Positions 47,254 through 58,560 of a DNA stretch of 64,000 nt are shown piece after piece. The notes beneath the pieces were generated by a model. That model was not told the DNA's origin, did no database searches, and was given only the letters and a program-made list of their open reading frames with translations. How positions within the stretch are numbered: position 1 is the first letter of the stretch; each line of letters begins with the position of its first letter. Source of the DNA: Sipunculus nudus (taxonomy: Eukaryota > Annelida > Sipuncula > Golfingiida > Sipunculidae); contig CM049316.1 in the NCBI GenBank assembly GCA_026874595.1, positions 74,121,176 through 74,185,175 on the forward strand, written 5' to 3'. The position numbers and the translations under genes are program-made.

Positions 47254-47302
47254 ACTACTGAGAACAGTAGGCAGAACGAAGATAAAGGCGACTCCAAAGG
47301 TC
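47254..47302 (+). other. candidate non-coding first exon of the TSP1 gene
   Basis: A short stretch after the TATA-like box ends in GGTC followed by GTAAGT, a strong donor with its GT at 47303. It has no ATG and would be 5' UTR spliced to the acceptor at 51786. Nothing between shows a better first exon, but transcript data would be needed to confirm it. Confidence 0.35.
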
Positions 47303-48000
47303 GTAAGTAACCATGCATTATACATTCGCAGGGTTTAATAACATTTCAATTTACTCTATTGCAAATTTGAGCTAAACTTCTGATTTTTCCGGTTCAAACG
47401 CTCCAAGAAAACGTCTTACCACATTCTTACTTTAACGTTTATATTTTATTAACAATATTTCTTTTATAAATTAGATTATATATCAAACTTAGCAATAGAA
47501 AGATAGATAGATAGTTCCCTAGTGGCTTACCCAAGCACACCTCGTGCAATATCGGGGAAGACTCTACGAACGTTTGATGGGAACGCACACTGTGCAAGCT
47601 TCAAATGTTCGATCGTCTGGCCGCTTCAGATCAAAGCCCCACTATTCCTGTTTGCCCTAGGCTCGCCGTTTGCCCTACCCGTGATACAGAGGTGATATGA
47701 CAGTTCCGTTCCTCGATAACTGTCCGTAAATTAGATAAAAGAGTTGCCTAAATTCGAGAAAATAATTATGTGATAATAAAGAGTTAATTTCCAAGGGACT
47801 GCTCTTGGAATGGCCGTATATCGTAGGTTCCCATTTATATATATGATACATACATACACTTCCTTTCGTAATGGGGAACCTGACTTAGTGTCAATATGAT
47901 ACAGTGATTTTTTCTGTTTCATGTTATTTCAATGAAAGAACAGGGACTAAGGAAAGTTTAAAACAGACGGTATTGCTTTCGATTTATTAGAATCAATTAC
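47303..48000. other. non-coding, presumed intron
   Basis: Contains a short GATA repeat near 47502. No other feature. Confidence 0.4.
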
Positions 48001-48009
48001 ATTCATATA

Positions 48010-48790
48010 AATTTTACTTAAAACTATGCTAGCCCCAGCATCAGGAACTTGGGATCAATGTGGGACCAGGCTGCAACATTGGTAGAGCATGTTTGTCACA
48101 TATGCAAAACATGCTATTTCCATCTCCAATATACTGCGGCAGTTAGACACATGCTTACTCGTGACGCCACAGAACGACTGATACATGCCTTTATCTCAAC
48201 AAGGCTTAATAGCTGCAACTCACTCCTTCTGAATGTACCGGCTGCGCAGATCGCTTAACTGCAGCGCGTTCAGAACAGTGCAGCTCGGATAGTCACCAGG
48301 AAACGTATGCGTGACAGCATCACAGGAATTCTGAAAGATCTGCTTATTTGTCGGAGCTTGTGCCCCCATATGTCCCATCCAGAAGTCTCCGATCAAACAG
48401 CCAGCTTCTCTAGCAGCAACCAGCCTCCAGAACTAGATCCTGTGGAGACCGCGGCTTTGCAATCGCTCCACCAAACTTATGGAATCAGTTACCTATTGCC
48501 CTAATAATGTGTGACTCATATGACACTTTCAAGAAGAAAGACACATCTTTTCAGCTTTGCCAATAATTAGACAACATCTCTAGTGAGTTTCACTACCTAC
48601 AAACTTTTACTCATCTTAGTCAATTCTCATACTTTTTTAGTACTTGCATTTTCTATTTATCTCTTATTTTAAATTTTAACTTAAATTATACATTTTATTG
48701 TAAGGCACCCAAGAGCAACACTGAATGTTGGAAGGTGGCGCGGTGTGAAGTGAATAAAATAATATTATTATTATTATTAATAATATATAA
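48010..48790 (+). mobile_element. LINE 3' fragment (CR1/L2-like)
   Basis: Plus-strand relic of the RT C-terminal region. It reads LIHAFISTRLNSCNSLLLNV, then LQRVQNSAARIVTR after a stop, later APPNLWNQLP and DTFKKKTHLF with frame breaks. A short 3' UTR follows, ending in the ATT trinucleotide repeat at 48757-48785 that serves as the tail. It is a 5'-truncated copy lying in the presumed first intron of the TSP1 gene, in the same direction. Confidence 0.8.
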
Positions 48791-50255
48791 AAGAGTACGT
48801 TGTACATTTATGGGTGTCGGAATGGAATGGTGAACTATTTGAATTAGGCAATACAAGCAATTGTTGGGATTAAGAGTAAACAAAAAGATGTACCTTAAGC
48901 AAACATTAATATTATGAGTGATGAAGTGAATAACAAAATAAATATTATGACGTAACATTAAATATGAGTATTGTAATCCTGTTAGTGTTTAATATCCAAA
49001 GGATGAAAATAAGTGTAATTATTTTTACACTAGTCGAAAAGGTGATAACATTCATATCTGTATTTATATGGTCATTTTATCCGGTGATATGATTACGAAA
49101 ATAGACCTTGAGTTAGATGTTTTTGCAGGACACAAAAGTAGACTGAAATAGACGTTTTTGGCTTGTTAAATTTGGTAATGCAAATTTACTGAAGGGAATA
49201 ACGCTTCCGGAAAGGTAGATATAAATTAACAATACGCCAGTATGCTAATGATATTAATATATGTGAGGAAACATTACAACATCACTGTGTAGACATTATA
49301 GATACATTCGCAGATGTGTAAGGTGTGTATGTAAATACGCAGAAAACAAAAGTAATAGCGCTTGGGCAAATATTGAAAGACTTGGGCCATACAAAGTTGT
49401 TAAAGTATACAATTCTTACGAATAAAGTTTCTTAGTAATGAGAATACAGTAGATAAAGAGGAAAATTGGCCTTTTTAAGTAGTGAAAGCTAACATGATCA
49501 TTTATCAATGGAATCATTGTTATTTAAGCCTTGCCGGTAGAGTTGTTGTCCCTATATCTTGTAATTTCACAGGGTATCCAGAAGGCCCCAGGAGAGGTTC
49601 TACGGCATTTAAATTCCATAATGATTAAATTTATCGCCAATGCAAAGGCGAAGATGTGTAAAAGTTAAAGAGAAACTTGTGATGCAAGATAAGAAAGACT
49701 GTTTTATTAATATAGTAGGCGCTAAAATTGTAAGTCATGCTTTCATTACTTCCTGGTTTAAACATTTGGAAGGGCAGAAATATAATGGGAAGCTCCATAA
49801 ATGGGCTGAACATCCTATCCGAATGCAGGACCGCATAGATATTAAAATTGTGAGATGATATAAACGATGAAACTGTTTTGTTACTAGTAAGGTCGTTCAA
49901 TGCTTGTTGAAATTAACAGAATAAAGGTTAATTGTGAAAAATTGAGAAAATATTGTATGATTTGAAGTTCGACGTATTGATACAAAATATATATGTATTA
50001 AAAGCTGTGTATAAATGTATAAATAAATTTAAATATGGGTCAAATCCAAATATTTTGTATCTGTTTGACTTGATTTAGTGCCTTCATAGTCTTGCGGCTC
50101 ACCATTATCCCATTATAAACTCAGGGAACAAGTGAGGTTTCATCCTTCCAAAGGACAGTATACCATACCATTGGTCAGTCCGTATGTTGTAAAATAGGAG
50201 TGGTAGGTGCCTCTAATATTTGACAAGGGTACGCGGATGGGCAAAACATTCATTT
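48791..50255. other. non-coding, presumed intron
   Basis: No exon or known repeat was recognised. Short overlapping frames at 49631-49900 on both strands lack domains. Confidence 0.4.
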
Positions 50256-51660
50256 GAATTACTGTTACAGTTACAATTATCACTTAATATAGCGCACTTT
50301 TATACTAATAGTTAAAGGCGCTTAACAATCATAACAGAGTTTAAATAGATGTCATTAGTCCTGACTGAAACAATTCAATAGACATGTGATTTGTCTAAAA
50401 CCTATTATTATAATTTAATCTAAGAACTTCAATCGGATATTCCGGTGTTGCTCCCTTAATGCATTTAAAAGTTATGACAAGAATCCTGTATTTAATTCTT
50501 TATGGGATGTTTAGCCAGTGAAGGACTTTCAGTGAGGGCGAGATGTGGTCCTACTTTCTTAGACCTGTTACAAGATGTGCACACATGTTCTGAATACACT
50601 GCAAACGATTCAATTCCTTCTGGGAGTCACCAAGTAATAGAATAATGCATTTATCGACCCTACTCATGACTAATGATTGAGCAAATATTTTCATTGTATC
50701 TGTATCTATATAGTGTTTCACTCTGCACAGTCGGTTTAACATGAGATAAGAGGAGGAGCATACTTTATTTAAATGCTCTCTACCACTGAGTGTACTACCC
50801 ATATAAAAACCAAGGTGTCATACACCTTTTGTACGCTAGATAACATCATCATTAATCTTTACTCAAAGGTCCTGCACATTCTTAAGGTTAGATTTTGTAT
50901 CAATCATTATAACTTCAGTCTTGTCTTCGTTCAATTGAAGTCTGTTTACCGTCCCCCATCCTCTAATAGATGATATACACACTTCTAATCAAGAAACAGC
51001 CTCATACATGTTTAGTTTGTCCTTCGGATCAAGAGAGCAACTGCTGATATGCGTAACCTAAGCGTTTACATCATATTTCCTGCAGATGTCCACTTGGGGA
51101 GTGATGGAAAGTGTAAAAGGAAAGGCCAGAATCAAACCCTGCGGTACCCAACACTTTTTTTAAAAAATCCTCCGTTGAAAAATAAAATCCGTTTATAACA
51201 ATTTTCTCTCATCTGCTAGTAAGGTATTACCTCCGCCACGAGAGATAGTACCCGAAACTTCAGACGATTTAGCAACAAACTATGAGTCACTTTGTCAAAA
51301 TCGGCTGATAAAACCAGAATAAGACAGACCACCCTTTCTATATCTACTTCCTGGTAAACATTGTTCTTCACATCCAGGGGAGCCCTCTTAATGCTACTAT
51401 TCCTGGTATATGCTGATTAATATTTCTTAATGTTTCCAGTTTTCTTGGCATGCAGTGTAATCTGATTACAGACCGCTTGTTTTCCATTATTTTAAGCCGA
51501 ATTGGTAAATTCGAGACAGAGTAAAGTTTTTGGTGTCTATTTGTGTTAATCCAGCCTTCTTCAAAGGAGGGCGCACTATAGCTACTTTGAGACCTTCAGG
51601 GAACAGTCCTTGAACCAGTTATTTATTGACTGATGAAAAGTAACAGGAATTGCATCCTTA
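50256..51660 (-). mobile_element. decayed LINE RT fragment, minus strand
   Basis: From right to left: GVPQGLILAFPF (about 51150), LQLNEDKTEVIMID (about 50920), a HLGFYMGSTLSG-like block (about 50800) and VMSRVDKCIILLLG with LNRLQCIQNMCAHLVT (about 50680-50560). These are the RT thumb and C-terminal landmarks of CR1/Jockey-group elements, including the N-D-K-T-E motif. A 3' UTR runs to about 50260. Multiple stops and shifts; inactive. Confidence 0.75.
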
Positions 51661-51812
51661 AGGTTTGATTAAAGACGATGAATAGAAAGTATATTTAATA
51701 AGTATACCCGTTAATAAGTGACATGCTGCTTTACGTGTTTGCCAGTTATTAATCGAAAATAATACACTCCCTCCACGTTTTTACAGGATGATACAACCGT
51801 TTTCTCAACGGA

Positions 51813-51900
51813 ATGTCGCTGCTGTACCCCCTGGCGCTCAGCCTTACGCTTCTTGCTGCAAGAGGCTTTGCGGCCCCAGAATCGGCAAGAGAAGGGGAAG
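51813..51900 (+). CDS. TSP1 gene exon 1: signal peptide
   Basis: Follows a TTTTTACAG acceptor (exon from 51787). MSLLYPLALSLTLLAARGFA has a hydrophobic core and a small-residue cleavage region before APESAREGE. Ends in phase 1 before GTAAGG. Confidence 0.85.
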
Positions 51901-54770
51901 GTAAGGGTTTAAAAATATTTATTATGAAAATGTGCGTGTGTCATCAGTTTTATGGCTTAGACAAAATATTAGGTTGATGGTTAACATATAAATATGTAAA
52001 CATCTGAAAACAATGAAATAAATGTTAAAATTGTTTCAGGTATATTGGGCGATTCACATTAAAAATACACAAGCATGTCAGTATAAATATATCAAATTTA
52101 ATAATTCATATTAAAGGACAAATATTTTTAGGAAGATTACTTTAGTCATTTTAATTTTGTTTTAAAGTCCCCCAAGAAGACGCAGCAAGCATCAGAGAAC
52201 GGCGTCCTCCACAAGGTAAGGTTTATAAATATTTTGTATGAAATGTATGTCATAAGTTTTATGGCTTAGACAAATCTTTAGGTAGATGGTTAACATGTAA
52301 ATAAGGGAACATTTGAAAACAATGAAATAAATTTTAAAATGGTAGAGGTATTTTAAGAAATTCACAGTAAAAAAATACAGAAGCGTGAAAGTATTGATAA
52401 ATGAAATATAATAATTCATTTAAAATGACAAAACATAAGATTTTGTACTACTATTTTGTACTGAAGTGCCACGCAGTGTTCCATGTATATTTGTATCTGC
52501 AGGTGAACATTAAAAAGAAACTATTTATTATATCCCGCCTACTCAGAGAATCAGCGCAGGTCCAATAATTCAATCAGAAATATAACTAGATAACAATGTC
52601 AAATTTAATAAGCGTTAGGATCTATCAACTAATGTGGCAGTAAATAATTTATCGACGGTTTACCCGAATTCCTATAGTAACTCAAATACCCCGTTAATGA
52701 AAATTTACCAAAGAAGCATAAAAAACACTATCTAGGGTATATTTTTTTTTGTTTTACATGGATTGTACAACCATGTTAATAACTAATACGTGGCGCTCTC
52801 CATGGATGGGATGTTGTCGCTCTGAAGTTGGCAAGAGAGGAGGAAACAGGAGGACCCGGAGAAAACCACCTACCTTGGAGAGGGCATTACGACCCACTCT
52901 CATACCCACACCTGGAATCGAACCCGGGTAACTAGCGGACAGGGCCGAGCGTTTTTCCACTCAGCCACCCAAGCCCAAGAACACTGTATCTTAAAATAGT
53001 AAAATCAAGCTGTTGAATAATAAATTAACATAATATTACTACCTGACAGACAGGACCTTTTGTCGTGTCGGGGAATGTCTTAAATTATGAGTTATACGCA
53101 TAAGAGTCCAGGACATATTCCATGATGGCTTCTACTTGCATCTTAATCTTGGCATTCCTTTTATCAGCCATGATGGGGTAGTTATAATCATAATCAAAAG
53201 ATGTACAAGCATGGCGCAGAAAAAGCCCAATTTTGAGGGATTCGCACCAGACGATGTATCTCAGAAATTGACATGGGCATAAATTTATAGATCTTAATAT
53301 GTAGCCATTTTAAAATTTAGGCCACCATCTGAAAATGTATGATCAAGGAATCTTCTCAAAGAATTAATTGGATTCCTTGAGCCTGAAAACTTTTGTATAG
53401 ACATCTGAATCATACTTCTACGATCTTCTGGAACCAAATTACAGGCAGAATATCTTTCAAGTGGCAGCCATTTTGAATTTTGGAAGCCATCTTTGTTTAG
53501 GTCCTGGAATTCTCAAAGTAATTTTACTTGATATCTTGACCCTAAAAAAAATGCGTTAAGACCTCAGCATTGTTGTACTGATGGCTTCATTGACCAATTT
53601 ATGATGATTTAAGTGATATTTGGCGCCCTTTTGAAAAAAATTGCGCCTTTTTGGATCACTCACTGATCGCTTGCCAATTTTCTTACAACCAAAATTCAAA
53701 ACCTGAACACAAAAATTTATAAAAGATGAAAATACACGGTAATAAGCAGGTAATTTGAACATTTGACCGCCATCTTGAAATTTAATATTGCAGCCGTCTT
53801 GGCAGCAAACCCAAGCTAGGTACAAGTTTGGTAAAAGTCAACATTCATCAGTAACACAAACATTGGTATTGACACCACTTCAAGCCTCTATGTTGCATTA
53901 AACCCAAGTTTGGTAATATTTGTGTTGAAATGGCGGCCATTTTGTTTTTCGAATTGTAAAGGTGAAGACACCATTTGCTCACTCGTAAACAGTCATTTTC
54001 GGATTTAGCAACACACTAAAACACTTGCTTTACCACTTTTAATGTAAATGCCTCAAGTACTTGAATGAGGCACATTTATTCAATTTTTGACATGTCTATG
54101 ATCTTATAGTTTCGACTTAAACTATTCTAAATCTGCATTTAACGGAGAAATTGTAATCTGCCAGTTCTGACTGCCACATTTGCCCTGCCAGGTCTAACTT
54201 GGCAGAAGGAGTTATTATCAGTCCCAATTATGAATTCTTTACCGTTCTTCACATTGACAGGTTAATGTTTTAGAAGAGTGCATGTCAGAGTCTTTCTATG
54301 CTCTGGTCCCTTTTCAGACTGTTAGCAGGTTTTCTAAGGTTGATACAACAAGAGGTGAATGTTTAAAGTTTTGAGGCATTCTTGAACTAACTGACCTAAA
54401 TCCGACTTGCCAACATAAAGATTCGTAGCGTCTGGGTCATCAGGTCAAATGTCTGAAATTTGCGGCACAGTTATAACGTGTTTTTACTAGATTATTCTTT
54501 TCCGACTATTGCGCCTTTATTTCCGGATGTCTTATTAATGACTGAAACTTCCATGATCGCCTTTATGATAGGCCTGTTCGGGGAGCGGCATCGTCAAGCC
54601 CTTTGTCAATATTCTGAAGTTTCGCTTCGATTGAGGTATTTTCTTCAGTGTTCACAAAACCTCTAGCCCCTCTCAAAGGCCAGGAGTTCATTATGATCGC
54701 AAATATCGCCCTTGTTAACGGAAGAAAGAGACGCAATGATTTGGATTACCGTGGTATCATAAATTGCTAA

Positions 54771-54816
<46 letters not shown>

Positions 54817-57672
54817 TTAAACAGGCATTAACTGTTACATTGAATACACAACCCTAGAAGAGACATTTCTTTTTCCGACTGAGGCTCAGAGTCGAAACTA
54901 AAACAATGTCTTACAATAACAGGCACATTTTCTTTTTTTGGAAGAGACAGAAGAAGGAAGAAGTTTAACGTCCCAGTGCCCCCCCCCTAATTTTCACACA
55001 AATGATCTGACTCTCATTAAAATTAGCAGACAGTTAATTTGTATATCAAAATTACTCACATCTACCGAAACTAAATTATCGTTGTTATATCCTGTTTCCT
55101 TTGAACAGATGACTCTTAGGGTAGTCAATAAAATTTACATTACCTAAATAAACATTTTTAAATAATAATTAGACACACAAGGGGCCCTTAAATATTGATA
55201 TAGATCGATAACATATTTCTTTTTTATACAGATTCCTCACCAAAGTACACTCGATGGTCAAGTTGGTCCAAGTGCTCAGGAGGTGTTCAGGTCCGGACAA
55301 GGGAATGTTTTACTCGTTACTGTCATGAACCTTCGTTAGACCAGAGAAGGCCATGCATTTGTGGAGGTAATTTCACCTTAAACATAATATAATTGCGTTT
55401 GTGCATATTGTGATACTTAACAGTTACCGATGCTGGCACGACGGTTGTACTTGCACCTAATATACAACAGGCATCATTATGCAGCTGGAAGTTCAGTAAG
55501 TTGTATGCATGTGTTAAAGAGTTCATATTGATACGAATTACATAAGTTGTCTTTAAGAAAGAGATACTCCTATTCATTTCAAACCTCTCCTCTGAATAAT
55601 GGCATTTAAACAGTTATATAAGGCCTTCCTTCCTGGTCATATAGATTAATTGTAGATATTTTCTGTTGATTATCCAGACGGGGGATGGAGCCACTGGTGT
55701 ATATGGAGTCCTTGTGTTTGTAGTTCTGGTAACCGTGGTTACAGAACCCGGAGACGGAGTTGCACAAATCCCCATCCCTCACCCTGCGGCAAACAATGCA
55801 AGGGCCCCTCCGTTCAGATGCAATCCTGCATTCCAATTGGTAAACTATATTAAATGTTTGCTTTAGAAATACTACCCCTCGACAGCCTCCCATTATCTGG
55901 TCTTGTAACTTAAAATTGAATTAATAACCCGATTCAGATCGTAATTCTCGAAGTAAGATTTTAAGTTCTCTTTCCGCATGAGTATACACAACGCCTATTT
56001 AAGGAAGAAAATATCTTAATTGTTATGACCCCATACCTTGCAGTAGAATAATTTTCCAGAGCTTCAGTGGCAAAGCCCTGGTACAATTTATGACAAATAT
56101 GTTATAACTGCTTGACTTCTGCACATAAAACATGAACCTTGAAAATTGAAACCTTACTCAATAAAACAAAAAAAATATATATAATTGAGTTTGTACTTAG
56201 TCTAGAGCTTAATATTTACCGATCCTTGAAAGGCGTTCGTACTTATTCCTCACATAAAAGAGGTCTCATCATGCAGCTAAACGGCCAATAAGTAGTTTGA
56301 TTATATGATAATAAAGAGTTACTCTGAATGGAAATTGCATTGTGTCATCTTGAAAAAGATACTCATACTAAACACTATAATCTTCCCTGAATAACAACAT
56401 ACAAAAAAATCATACAGGGCCTATTTTCCTTATCACGGGGATTAATAATAGTTAATATTTTGTTTACTTTCCAGTAAAAGGTTGGAGCAGCTGGGAGCCA
56501 TGGAGTATATGTTTTGGTGGAGATTGTTGGGATCGTTACAGATCCAGGATACGAAGTTGTACAAATCCCAGTTCCTCACCCGGTTGCAAACCATGCAGGG
56601 GCTCCTCCGTTGAGACGCAACGCTGCTTTGGTTTCTGTGCATTTGGTAAATAATATAACATAAATAAACATATCAATAATTGTAATTTTATATTAACCAT
56701 AAATTCATGGTGACTTTATTGCCAGATTCAGATTTTATAAAAAAAAGTATGTAAGTATCCGCATGGGCGCTTATAAGTTATTTTGGAAAAAAATATCTTA
56801 TTTCGAAGACCTCGTGCCTTATAGTAGAAGAGTCTACCAATCTTCAATGGAAAGGGACTGGTAGAACCCAATCTAATTTTGGACAAGCATGTTATAACCT
56901 GTTGACCCTCCTAACAAGGAACATGAAACTTGAAACAAGAACCCTTACTCAATTAAACAAATTAATATTACTCCATGGAAACATGTTTGGTAAAATATTA
57001 CCTCGTTTATTAAATTAAGTGTTCTTTTTCTTCAGTCTTCATACTGAATAGAGGATCAGTTTCAGATGCATTTTGTTTTAGAATTTCAAAATGAACAAAA
57101 CCAAAAATTTATGTAGATTTGCCTATATACCAGCTAAATCACATACCATGGGTAATATGGATGCAGTCATTGCGATGAAATGTTAATGCCTCCCAAGATC
57201 ATACTGAAGTTTGCTTGGTCTATGTTAAACATAATGTAAAGTTGTATTAGTTAGTCAAATTCCCGCCAGATGGTCAAGGAAATGATGGTTAACGCGATAT
57301 TTATACATTCAACGTTATCCAATGTGCATAAAGTTTTGTTATAATTTATGGACTAAAAACATTGTGGTAGAAATTATTTATATGATTATACTCATCCGTG
57401 CACTAGTGGATTATGATACAATGTTACCTGTACCTGTAGACCTGTAGATATGTACAAGAGTTTAATAAATGTACAAGAATAAATATATCGATTTAGAAAC
57501 AAAAAAAAGAGGGTAGTGCCTTATTTATTACCCAGTGTTTTCAGCTTTAAGCTTTATTTAATCAGACCCGGTATCTGAATAGTCATTGTTGTATTTATTC
57601 TATTTGTTAGGTGGAGGGAAGGGAGCTTCTCGACCACGTGAGAGGCGTTCGGCGGACCTGGAAAAAAACTGA
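51813..57672 (+). CDS. secreted three-TSP1-module protein, six coding exons
   Basis: Joined exons 51813-51900, 52168-52215, 55232-55366, 55678-55839, 56475-56645 and 57611-57672 total 666 bases and give a 221-residue protein. All five introns have GT-AG ends and sit in phase 1. Order: signal peptide (residues 1 to about 20), short acidic linker, RERR (39-42), TSP1-1 (about 51-90), TSP1-2 (about 92-143), TSP1-3 (about 146-201), then RPRERR (209-214) and a seven-residue tail. TSP1 modules show the tryptophan ladder (WSSWSKC, WSHWCIWSPC, WSSWEPWSIC), basic strands and paired cysteines, and fold as small extracellular adhesion or matrix-binding units. No membrane anchor, so it is probably secreted. 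ATG 51813 is chosen over 51788 because only it opens a signal peptide and keeps phase. The precise role is unknown. Confidence 0.85.
52168..52215 (+). CDS. TSP1 gene exon 2: 48-base micro-exon with RERR
   Basis: Acceptor TTTTAAAG, donor GTAAGG. Encodes VPQEDAASIRERRPPQ, giving an R-x-R-R furin-type site. Its length is a multiple of three, so it can be skipped or duplicated without a shift. The following intron resembles the preceding one. Confidence 0.75.
52825..52980 (-). mobile_element. tRNA-derived SINE in intron 2
   Basis: Minus strand. Head TGGGTGGCTGAGTGGAAAAA with the A box TGGCTGAGTGG and a long variable-arm-like middle as in Ser/Leu-type tRNAs, then a perfect B box GGGTTCGATTCC. The body contains GGTGGTTTTCTCCGGGTCCT. 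Opposite in direction to the host gene. Confidence 0.75.
54773..54813. repeat. (AT)n microsatellite
   Basis: AT dinucleotide run inside intron 2. Confidence 0.95.
55232..55366 (+). CDS. TSP1 gene exon 3: TSP1 module 1
   Basis: 135 bases, acceptor TTTTTATACAG, donor GTAATT. WSSWSKCSGGVQVRTREC, then CHEP and PCICGG. The usual second cysteine of the CSxTC motif is absent (CSGGVQ), as in some divergent TSP1 groups. Unit A holds a dead exon of identical length. Confidence 0.85.
55678..55839 (+). CDS. TSP1 gene exon 4: TSP1 module 2
   Basis: 162 bases, acceptor TTATCCAG, donor GTAAAC. GWSHWCIWSPCVCSSGNRGY, then RTRRRSCTNP and a C-x3-C pair (CGKQC) near the end. Strongly resembles exon 5 (RSCTNP, KGPSV/RGSSV). 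Confidence 0.85.
56475..56645 (+). CDS. TSP1 gene exon 5: TSP1 module 3
   Basis: 171 bases, acceptor TTTACTTTCCAG, donor GTAAAT. GWSSWEPWSICFGGDCWDRY, then RIRSCTNP, CKPC and CFGFC. Three WxxW-type tryptophans suggest C-mannosylation sites by analogy with other TSP1 modules. Confidence 0.85.
57611..57672 (+). CDS. TSP1 gene exon 6: C-terminal tail
   Basis: Acceptor TTTGTTAG. Encodes GGGKGASRPRERRSADLEKN and a TGA at 57670. Contains the second RERR. Related, non-functional exons lie at 22812 and 31337. Confidence 0.75.
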
Positions 57673-57728
57673 CCCCGTCTGGAAGCGTTTACAGGAAGTG
57701 ATGTTGTCCTAAGCGTGTTATCGTAGCA

Positions 57729-57734
57729 AATAAA
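57729..57734 (+). terminator. polyadenylation signal of the TSP1 gene
   Basis: AATAAA 57 bases after the stop codon, in a suitable place to end the transcript near 57750. Confidence 0.65.
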
Positions 57735-57739
57735 ACGAG

Positions 57740-58290
57740 ATATCTGCTTGTCAGTCACTGGTTGTTTGCTTTTATTTACAATGTAAACTAAATTTATTCT
57801 TTATAACTGGTATGCTTAAATTACATATACTAACTTCTGCTTATACTGAATGTGAAAAAAACTATGGGAGAGGTTCAAAATTATTAAGTAGTACATGTAT
57901 CCCAGATAAATACTTTAATATAATGTTTCTATGATTACTTATTTCAGGAAGTATGAACATTGTATAAGCTTAATGTTCAACTGACTTTTCATTTTTGTTT
58001 AAAGCCATGCTAATTGAGTACCGTTTGATTATATGTGCCGAAGGAATGCTTAATTAAACCAGATTTCGATATATTCGTCTTTCTATCATTTGTATGTGAT
58101 ATGTTGGAGTTTATCCAATAGGACATTTCGATTCGATAGTTAATGCGTGGAATATAAATGTTTAAATAGCTTGGTTGTTTCTGAGAGTACAAGAAAGACG
58201 ATGCTAGATTAGTTCTTAAACAAAACAGATTACCTTCAGATGAGAACTTCCCTGCTTCTTTCACTACGGAGGCAACAAACCCCCAAGTAG
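57740..58290. other. 3' flank, non-coding
   Basis: Loosely similar to the 3' flanks in units A and B (for example the GTCACTGGTTGTTTG block after the 3' exon). Confidence 0.5.
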
Positions 58291-58560
58291 GGATCTTTGT
58301 GATGTAGGCCTGTACGGTTCAATAGCCCCGTCGTAGCTCACCTTCACTACATGGCTACACCCTCTAATTCCGAATAATAGATCAAATAGCCACCAGATCG
58401 GTCAAGAATCCTTCTGTAATGGGGATATGCGTTTCCTCCAAAATTTAATGGATTGTTACCTGTATGGATTCTAACCCTCCACAAATTTAAACAAAATATG
58501 TTTAAAACTGTTTATATAAATTTGCTGACAGACAAACCGTTTTATAGTATAGGCCGTTTT
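58291..58560 (+). repeat. 3'-flank segment, first copy of a local duplication
   Basis: Matches 59612-59855. Shared blocks are ACACCCTCTAATTCC, AATAGCCA then CAGAT-GGTC, TCAATGGATTGTT/TTAATGGATTGTTAC, TGTATGG-TTCTAACCCTCCAC and AATTTGCTGACA-ACAAACCGTT. The same segment is found in the 3' flanks of units A (about 23640-23920) and B. Confidence 0.75.

Larger units (their letters stand above)
52216..55231. other. intron 2 of the TSP1 gene
   Basis: About 3 kb. It holds a SINE (52825-52980), a region rich in GCCATTTT and ATGGCGGC-type blocks (53290-53960) that looks like an old repeat, and an (AT)n run (54773-54813). No additional exon was found, though a diverged one cannot be excluded. Confidence 0.6.

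Noticed and set aside
51788-51903. Upstream ATG at 51788 as the start of the TSP1 protein
   Set aside because: It opens a different frame without a signal peptide, ends at a stop across the donor, and does not fit the phase-1 chain of exons.
52910-52980. Ser/Leu-type tRNA gene on the minus strand
   Set aside because: Good A and B boxes, but the sequence continues into a SINE body and the acceptor stem does not close.
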